From assembly GCF_020524005.1 (NCBI RefSeq), contig NZ_JAIVKK010000010.1, forward strand, positions 62,001 through 126,000: DNA of 64,000 nucleotides. Direction: 5' to 3'. The notes beneath the pieces are model-generated. The model made no database searches and was not told where the DNA came from. It saw only the letters and a program-made list of their open reading frames with translations. Below are positions 62,938 to 64,000 of the stretch, piece by piece. The position numbers were made by a program, and so were the translations under genes. Source of the DNA: Microbulbifer aggregans (lineage in GTDB: Bacteria > Pseudomonadota > Gammaproteobacteria > Pseudomonadales > Cellvibrionaceae). Position 1 is the first letter of the stretch. Every line of letters begins with the position of its first letter.

Positions 62938-63285
62938 CTTGTTGCTCCATCATCACCAGTGTGAATGTTGGGATATTTACATAATAAACTTCGATGATCT
63001 ATGCGAACTGGGTAGTTTTGTTCGCCAGAATATTGGTGAGTGAGTTGTTCGAGATCCAATGCTTAGCGAGCCAGAACATGGGCGTTTAAGCAGTACTGTG
63101 GCGGCGTCGCTACCGGGTGCGGTCTTGTGAGACACGGGCTAGGCGCCCCCCCTTAACCCATCCTTGGGGGCTCTTCCGCGACATCCATGTCGCAGAAGGT
63201 CTCACAAGACCGCACCCGGTATCGCCGCCTTCGCCCATAGACGAGTTCAAGTGAACAGAATTCTGAATAAAGACAGGGGAGAGCA
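62938..63285. other. Intergenic region holding repeat copy D
   Basis: Of this 348-bp region, 63100-63229 is the structured repeat. The left 160 bp is AT-rich and should hold the LysR promoter on the minus strand. No gene is seen. AGGGGAG at 63276-63282 is the ribosome-binding site of the next gene. Confidence 0.55.
63111..63221 (+). repeat. Dispersed structured intergenic repeat, copy D
   Basis: A perfect 23-bp inverted repeat (63111-63133 with 63199-63221) has an inner hairpin, GCGACAT with ATGTCGC, at 63178-63193. The connecting segment contains CTAGGCGCCCCCCC like copy B. Against copy B, two stem pairs change on both arms: C in CTTGCGAG to T with the matching G to A, and G in CCGGGGG to T with the matching C to A. 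Confidence 0.88.
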
Positions 63286-63957
63286 ATGCCGGAAATTCAC
63301 GTGGTACGCCATGGGCAGGCGTCTTTTGGAAGCGACAACTACGACCAGCTTTCCGAGCTTGGCTGGCAGCAGGCGCGCTGGCTGGGGGAGCACTGGGCGG
63401 CGGATGGGCAGGCCTTTGACCGTATCGTATGTGGCGACCTTCAGCGTCACCGGGAAACCGCGCGTGGAATCTGCGAGGGGCTTGAAGTTGGCGCAGAGCG
63501 GGTGGAAATTTTTCCGCAGCTGAATGAGTTCGACTTTCAGCGGGTAATGGCCGCCTATGCGGAAAAGAACCCGCTGGCCTCACCGGGAGAAGGTGCCACG
63601 CGTGCGGACTACTACCGCTTCCTGAAGCAGGCGATGCACGCCTGGTCCGTCGGCGAAATCCAGCCCAAGGAATCCTGGCAGCAGTTCGAACAGCGGATCG
63701 AAGAGGTCCTCGGGGTAATTGCAGCAGCGGCCAGCGGCAGCCGTACCCTGGTGGTCAGTTCCGGTGGCGCCATTGCGATGATGGTTCGCCAGATCCTCGG
63801 GGCGCCGGCCTCCAGCGTGCCCCAACTCAATATGCAGATAAAAAATACCGCGATCAGTCATTTCTTTGCCGGAAGCAGTGGTATCAGCCTGCACAGCTTC
63901 AATCATGTGCCACACCTGGAACACCACGCACGGCGTGAATGTATTACCTACAGCTGA
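63286..63957 (+). CDS. Histidine phosphatase family protein (phosphoglycerate mutase-like)
   Basis: The 223-residue protein has the catalytic RHG at residues 8-10 in IHVVRHGQASFG, LQRHRETA as the family's second arginine region, and a later VVSSGGAIAMM where other members have SHG with the second His; that His is replaced by Ser-Gly-Gly here. Such members may have lower or different activity. In some pseudomonads, a similar gene leads an operon with a phosphotransferase and an acyl-CoA dehydrogenase; another gene seems to start 34 bases after its stop. AGGGGAG is its ribosome-binding site. Confidence 0.82.
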   Translation: MPEIHVVRHGQASFGSDNYDQLSELGWQQARWLGEHWAADGQAFDRIVCGDLQRHRETARGICEGLEVGAERVEIFPQLNEFDFQRVMAAYAEKNPLASPGEGATRADYYRFLKQAMHAWSVGEIQPKESWQQFEQRIEEVLGVIAAAASGSRTLVVSSGGAIAMMVRQILGAPASSVPQLNMQIKNTAISHFFAGSSGISLHSFNHVPHLEHHARRECITYS

Positions 63958-63991
63958 TCTGCTTCAACGAAACCACAACGAGAAACCGAGC

Positions 63992-64000
63992 ATGATTTTT
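63992..64000 (+). CDS. Possible start of the next gene, cut by the window edge
   Basis: ATG ATT TTT begins 34 bases after the histidine phosphatase stop and may open the next gene of the operon. Only three codons are visible, so nothing can be said about its product. Confidence 0.25.

Overview
The window reads as chromosomal DNA of a marine-type gammaproteobacterium. The order eno-ftsB-ispD-ispF-truD-pcm-nlpD-rpoS, CTP synthase next to kdsA, the ydbH-ynbE-ydbL trio, an aminopeptidase N and a FadH-type dienoyl-CoA reductase all fit that class. Protein similarity recalled from memory points to the Cellvibrionales, perhaps Microbulbifer; this is inference and was not tested. No rRNA, tRNA, phage, IS element or CRISPR array was seen.

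Layout. 1-11.7 kb: a metabolic island with an MDR dehydrogenase (cut by the window edge), two paralogous extended SDR epimerase-like proteins, two paralogous small cupins, a classical SDR and an acyl-CoA ligase, with an AraC-type regulator in the middle. A DUF3604 / parvulin-like / HupE-UreJ operon is embedded in it. The substrate is unknown. 11.8-17.1 kb: a PLD-family lipoprotein, a coupled DUF2092 / His-rich pair, a putative outer-membrane beta-barrel and a DegV protein. 17.2-22.5 kb: a sugar cluster on the minus strand (DUF4380, GH3 lipoprotein, sugar-porter MFS). 22.8-35.1 kb: a housekeeping block, tilS, pyrG, kdsA, eno, ftsB, ispD, ispF, truD, pcm, a DUF368 (PopT-type) transporter, nlpD and rpoS. 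surE, usually between truD and pcm, is absent. 35.1-39.3 kb: ydbL, ynbE and ydbH, an AsmA-like envelope lipid-transfer set. 39.4-48.3 kb: gamma-glutamyltransferase, pepN, a SixA-like phosphatase, a carboxylesterase, a possible small gene and an MFS transporter. 48.7-56.2 kb: a type I secretion locus with a BapA-prefix protein whose body is a 242-residue Ser-Asp array, then TolC-like, LapB-like and HlyD-like genes. 56.3-63.9 kb: a 1088-residue CapA fusion, fadH, a LysR regulator and a histidine phosphatase.

Two signals stand out. The first is the secretion locus. Its probable cargo has an adhesin-type N-terminus, an SD-dipeptide array written as a DNA hexamer repeat, and a duplicated Cys module, in place of Ig-like or RTX repeats. 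The second is a family of four intergenic long inverted repeats (28.3, 36.0, 41.2 and 63.1 kb). Their stem sequences differ between copies, yet pairing is kept on both arms while the connecting segment is conserved, which is what a selected RNA or DNA secondary structure looks like.
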